Source: Candidatus Hadersleviella danica
GTDB lineage: Bacteria; Chloroflexota; Anaerolineae; Promineifilales; Promineifilaceae
DNA length: 64,000 nucleotides
Reading direction: 5' to 3'
Assembly (NCBI GenBank): GCA_016711405.1
Contig: JADJSZ010000036.1
Coordinates: 1-64,000 of the forward strand
Part shown: positions 61,762 through 64,000 of the stretch, piece by piece
How the letters are laid out: every line of letters begins with the position of its first letter
How positions within the stretch are numbered: the first letter of the stretch is position 1
Notes under the pieces: generated by a model
What the model was told of the DNA's origin: nothing
Databases searched by the model: none
The model's input: the letters and a program-made list of their open reading frames with translations, nothing else
Program-made: the position numbers and the translations under genes

Positions 61762-63378
61762 TTACCGTTCCAACAATAAATTGGAGATGCCGACGCGGAG
61801 GGGGATATCGCCGTGCCATTCGATGGGGGTGTTGGCAGGCAGGCGTTGGTCGCCCAAATAGGTGCCGTTGGTACTGCCCAAATCGGTGACAAGGATGCTG
61901 TTGCCCATGCGTTCGATGCGGCAGTGGCGTTTGGAGACGCGGGTGTTGTTCAGCACCATGTCACAGCCGGGGATACGGCCGATAATAACTGGTGCTTCGT
62001 GCAGAGCCACCCGAGCGGGTAAGCCATCTACACAAGCGAGGGTATACCGCCCCTGAATGATGGTATCACCCGCATCAACGGGCAAGGGCATATCCTTATC
62101 ACTTTGGCGTTGGAGCTGAATGGAGAGCTTGAACGCCCCCAAATTCACATCGGATTGGCGTTCCCACACGCGCTCGACTTGGGGGACAAGGCGGGTGGTG
62201 TCTAAAAATGTGCCGTTGGTGCTGTTCAGGTCGCGAATATAGACGGTCTCGCCACGCAGGGCGATGGCGCAATGTTGTTTAGAGACATACCGCTCGGGGC
62301 CATCCAAAATAATGTCGCTCCCTTGCTGACGGCCGACGATGAGTTCACGGCCGTTGAGTGGCAGAGGGTATATTTTTTCAATTTGCCCTTTATAGGTAAC
62401 CAACACGCAAAGCTGTTCGGGGGGTGCAGAGGGGGTTTTCTCTTCCGTTTCGACCAGCGGGGCGGTGGGGGGCTGGATTTCGCTGGCCAGCCGTTCGGCC
62501 AATTGGGAGGTGTGGATGCTGGGCGTGATTTGGGGGAGGAACGGCCGCAATTTTTCGGCCACCTCCAGCATGGTGGCAGGGCGGCCGTCGAGGTCGGGAG
62601 CCATCATCTGACGCACCAGCAAGTTGAGCTTCATGGGCAAGGTGGGCACATGGGCGCGAGGCGGGGTGAAATTACCCGTGCCATGAAACTTGATGGCATC
62701 GAAGAGGTTGCGGATGGGATACGGCCGTTTGCCTGTCAACGCCTCATAAAGCATGACCCCCAGCGCATAAATATCGGTCCGTTTATCTACCTCTTGTCCC
62801 TTGCATTGCTCGGGCGACATATAGGCGGGTGTGCCAAGGCTCAATCCCTCTTGGGTATGGGCCAGCGCCCCATTGCCCATCTTTACCAGCCCAAAATCTG
62901 TCACCATCGCCCGAATGGGGTAGGCGGCCTCGGCACTGTTTTCGGTGATGAGGATGTTGTCGGGCTTGAGGTCGCGGTGGAGCAACCCTTCTTGATGAGC
63001 GTAGGCCAACACATCCGCGATTTGGATGAAGATGTTAATGACTTCTTCGAGGGGCATCCCGTTGGGATTTTCAACGATGAGTTGGCGCAGGCTCACCCCC
63101 TCGATGAAGTCCATCATAATGTAGTAGCTGTTGGCAATGCGGCCGAAGTTGAGCACTTTGACGACATTGGCGTGGTCTAAATGGGAGGCGGTACGCGCCT
63201 CTTGCAGGAAACGCTCGTAGGAATCGGGTTGGTCTACCCATTCGGGGCGCATGATTTTGACGGCCGCATACCGCTCTAACTCGGCGTGCCATGCGCGATA
63301 CACCACACCCATCCCCCCTCGGCCGACGATTTCTTGTAATTCAAAATTGTTGATGACTTGACCAATAAATTCGTCCAT
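61762..63378 (-). CDS. Ser/Thr protein kinase with two FHA domains
   Basis: A 538-residue cytosolic (no TM) Hanks-type kinase. Gly-loop GRGGMGVVYRA, Lys41 in AVKIMRPEW, HRDLKPDN (catalytic Asp about 132), DFGL and GTPAYMSPEQ. Residues about 325-420 and 440-535 are FHA domains (GRQQGSDIILDGPERYVSKQHC, RDLNSTNGTFL; GRIPGCDMVLNNTRVSKRHC, LGSTNGTYL), which bind phospho-Thr. Kinase plus FHA in one chain suggests self-recognition or scaffold function. No transpeptidase-type PASTA domain is present. Confidence 0.94.
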   Translation of the reverse strand: MDEFIGQVINNFELQEIVGRGGMGVVYRAWHAELERYAAVKIMRPEWVDQPDSYERFLQEARTASHLDHANVVKVLNFGRIANSYYIMMDFIEGVSLRQLIVENPNGMPLEEVINIFIQIADVLAYAHQEGLLHRDLKPDNILITENSAEAAYPIRAMVTDFGLVKMGNGALAHTQEGLSLGTPAYMSPEQCKGQEVDKRTDIYALGVMLYEALTGKRPYPIRNLFDAIKFHGTGNFTPPRAHVPTLPMKLNLLVRQMMAPDLDGRPATMLEVAEKLRPFLPQITPSIHTSQLAERLASEIQPPTAPLVETEEKTPSAPPEQLCVLVTYKGQIEKIYPLPLNGRELIVGRQQGSDIILDGPERYVSKQHCAIALRGETVYIRDLNSTNGTFLDTTRLVPQVERVWERQSDVNLGAFKLSIQLQRQSDKDMPLPVDAGDTIIQGRYTLACVDGLPARVALHEAPVIIGRIPGCDMVLNNTRVSKRHCRIERMGNSILVTDLGSTNGTYLGDQRLPANTPIEWHGDIPLRVGISNLLLER

Positions 63379-63432
63379 AGCAAGGAGAGGGGGATTGCGG
63401 AATGTGGAATGGGGAAGGCGAAATGGGTGGGA
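63379..63432. repeat. GGAATGT/GGAATGG repeats
   Basis: GGGATTGCGGAATGTGGAATGGGG at 63390-63412, the same family as 61660-61700, upstream of the kinase start. No promoter could be assigned. Confidence 0.6.
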
Positions 63433-64000
63433 TTAGGGATTTGTCTGCGCTTCTTCCTCTTCCAATTCCAAGAGATGGTTGTTGAGCCGTGGCGGGGTGG
63501 GGGGAGAGTCGGCCGTATCCTCGTATTGTACCATCTCCACGGCCGCTTGCATGTGATGGTCGCTCCACGGGTCTAGCCCAAAAATGCGAGCGCGGAAGTA
63601 ATAGCCCAAAATACTCAGTGTGCCAATGGTGGGGATGATGACGAGGGCGACGAGGATACCCCCAATGGCCAGCGCCCCCATGACCGCCACAAAAACCACG
63701 CCGGGGTGCATTTTCAGGCTGTGCCCCATGATGCGCGGCCGTAACCAAATGTTTTCGATGGTTTGGATGGCCGTAAAAATGGCCAAGAGGAGCATAGCAA
63801 ACCAGAAATTAGAGAGGTTAATGTAGTCGGGTGGCCCTTGGAACCATGCCACGGCCGTGGCAATGGCCATGGCCACGGCTGGCCCAGCCGAGGGGATAAT
63901 ATCGAGCAAGCCCGCGAGGAGGCCAAGAGCCACGGCCGTGCTGGATAAGCCCACGGCCGCCGAACCCAAGCCGCTCAAAATCCCAATGATAAACATGAGG
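63433..64000 (-). CDS. AI-2E family transporter, C-terminal part (cut by window edge)
   Basis: The visible 187 residues are the C-terminal half of an AI-2E/UPF0118 transporter: GLLAGLLDIIPSAGPAVAMAIATAVAWFQ, NIWLRPRIMGHSLKMHPGVVFVAVMGALAIGGILVALVIIPTIGTL, then a soluble tail (HHMQAAVEMVQYEDTADSPPTPP). The N-terminal half lies beyond 64000 and the Met at 63996 is internal. It is the third member of this family in the window. Confidence 0.85.
   Translation of the reverse strand, partial: LMFIIGILSGLGSAAVGLSSTAVALGLLAGLLDIIPSAGPAVAMAIATAVAWFQGPPDYINLSNFWFAMLLLAIFTAIQTIENIWLRPRIMGHSLKMHPGVVFVAVMGALAIGGILVALVIIPTIGTLSILGYYFRARIFGLDPWSDHHMQAAVEMVQYEDTADSPPTPPRLNNHLLELEEEEAQTNP

Noticed and set aside
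62272..63180. 302-codon ORF opposite the Ser/Thr kinase
   Set aside because: Antisense shadow; the kinase frame has all catalytic motifs.

Overview
The window looks like a chromosomal segment of a Chloroflexota bacterium, probably a filamentous Anaerolineae/Caldilineae-type aerobe; this is inferred from gene content, not from a marker gene. Supporting clues are an isopentenyl phosphate kinase together with a mevalonate-type decarboxylase, secreted proteins with PKD repeats and a C-terminal HLPLV motif, a propeller protein, many STAND/FGE-type features, and spacers packed with degenerate 7-bp repeats. No rRNA or tRNA gene was seen. The hexamer CGGCCG occurs many times per kilobase, coding and non-coding, in the manner of a highly iterated palindrome.

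Layout. 0-13.5 kb: a cupin, two tandem AI-2E-family transporters, lipoproteins, a cytochrome P450, a response regulator/histidine kinase pair, an XRE/IrrE-type regulator, 6-phosphogluconate dehydrogenase and an orphan GvpL/GvpF-like protein. 13.5-19.6 kb: a membrane-anchored propeller protein, GTP-dependent PEP carboxykinase behind a perfect TGTGA-N6-TCACA site, and a DEAD-box helicase. 19.6-24.1 kb: an accessory island with a membrane NACHT-FGE (STAND/NLR-like) protein and a REP-associated tyrosine transposase inside an array of REP-like hairpins. 24.2-29.8 kb: a decayed ABC-F gene, ybeY, isopentenyl phosphate kinase and a Lon-related protease. 29.8-30.3 kb: a gene-free gap with two related minus-strand promoter/small-RNA-like units.

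30.3-41.1 kb: HD phosphohydrolase, a DUF4139 protein, hflX, M20 peptidases, glutaredoxin, arfB and ndk. 40-43.6 kb: a copper/cytochrome-oxidase maturation cluster (PCuAC lipoprotein, SCO1/SenC, CcoG/NapH-like Fe-S protein). 43.7-49.1 kb: M32 carboxypeptidase, a three-ORF cassette ending in a C39-like peptidase between two CGGCCG-based terminators, a DUF1304 protein, mvaD-like decarboxylase and an M20 dipeptidase. 49.2-52.3 kb: scpB-rluB-cmk-prmA. 52.3-54.6 kb: a TetR regulon with matching operators and two NAD(P)-binding proteins. 54.6-64 kb: infA, rpsA with a repetitive acidic tail, tyrS, an M14 carboxypeptidase with PKD repeats, an FHA-bearing Ser/Thr kinase and a third AI-2E transporter cut by the window edge.

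Many genes left of 29.2 kb carry 1-nt frameshifts, often next to short homopolymers, while genes to the right are intact. I read most of these as sequence errors, and the ABC-F gene as a more likely true pseudogene because its nucleotide-binding motifs are also changed.
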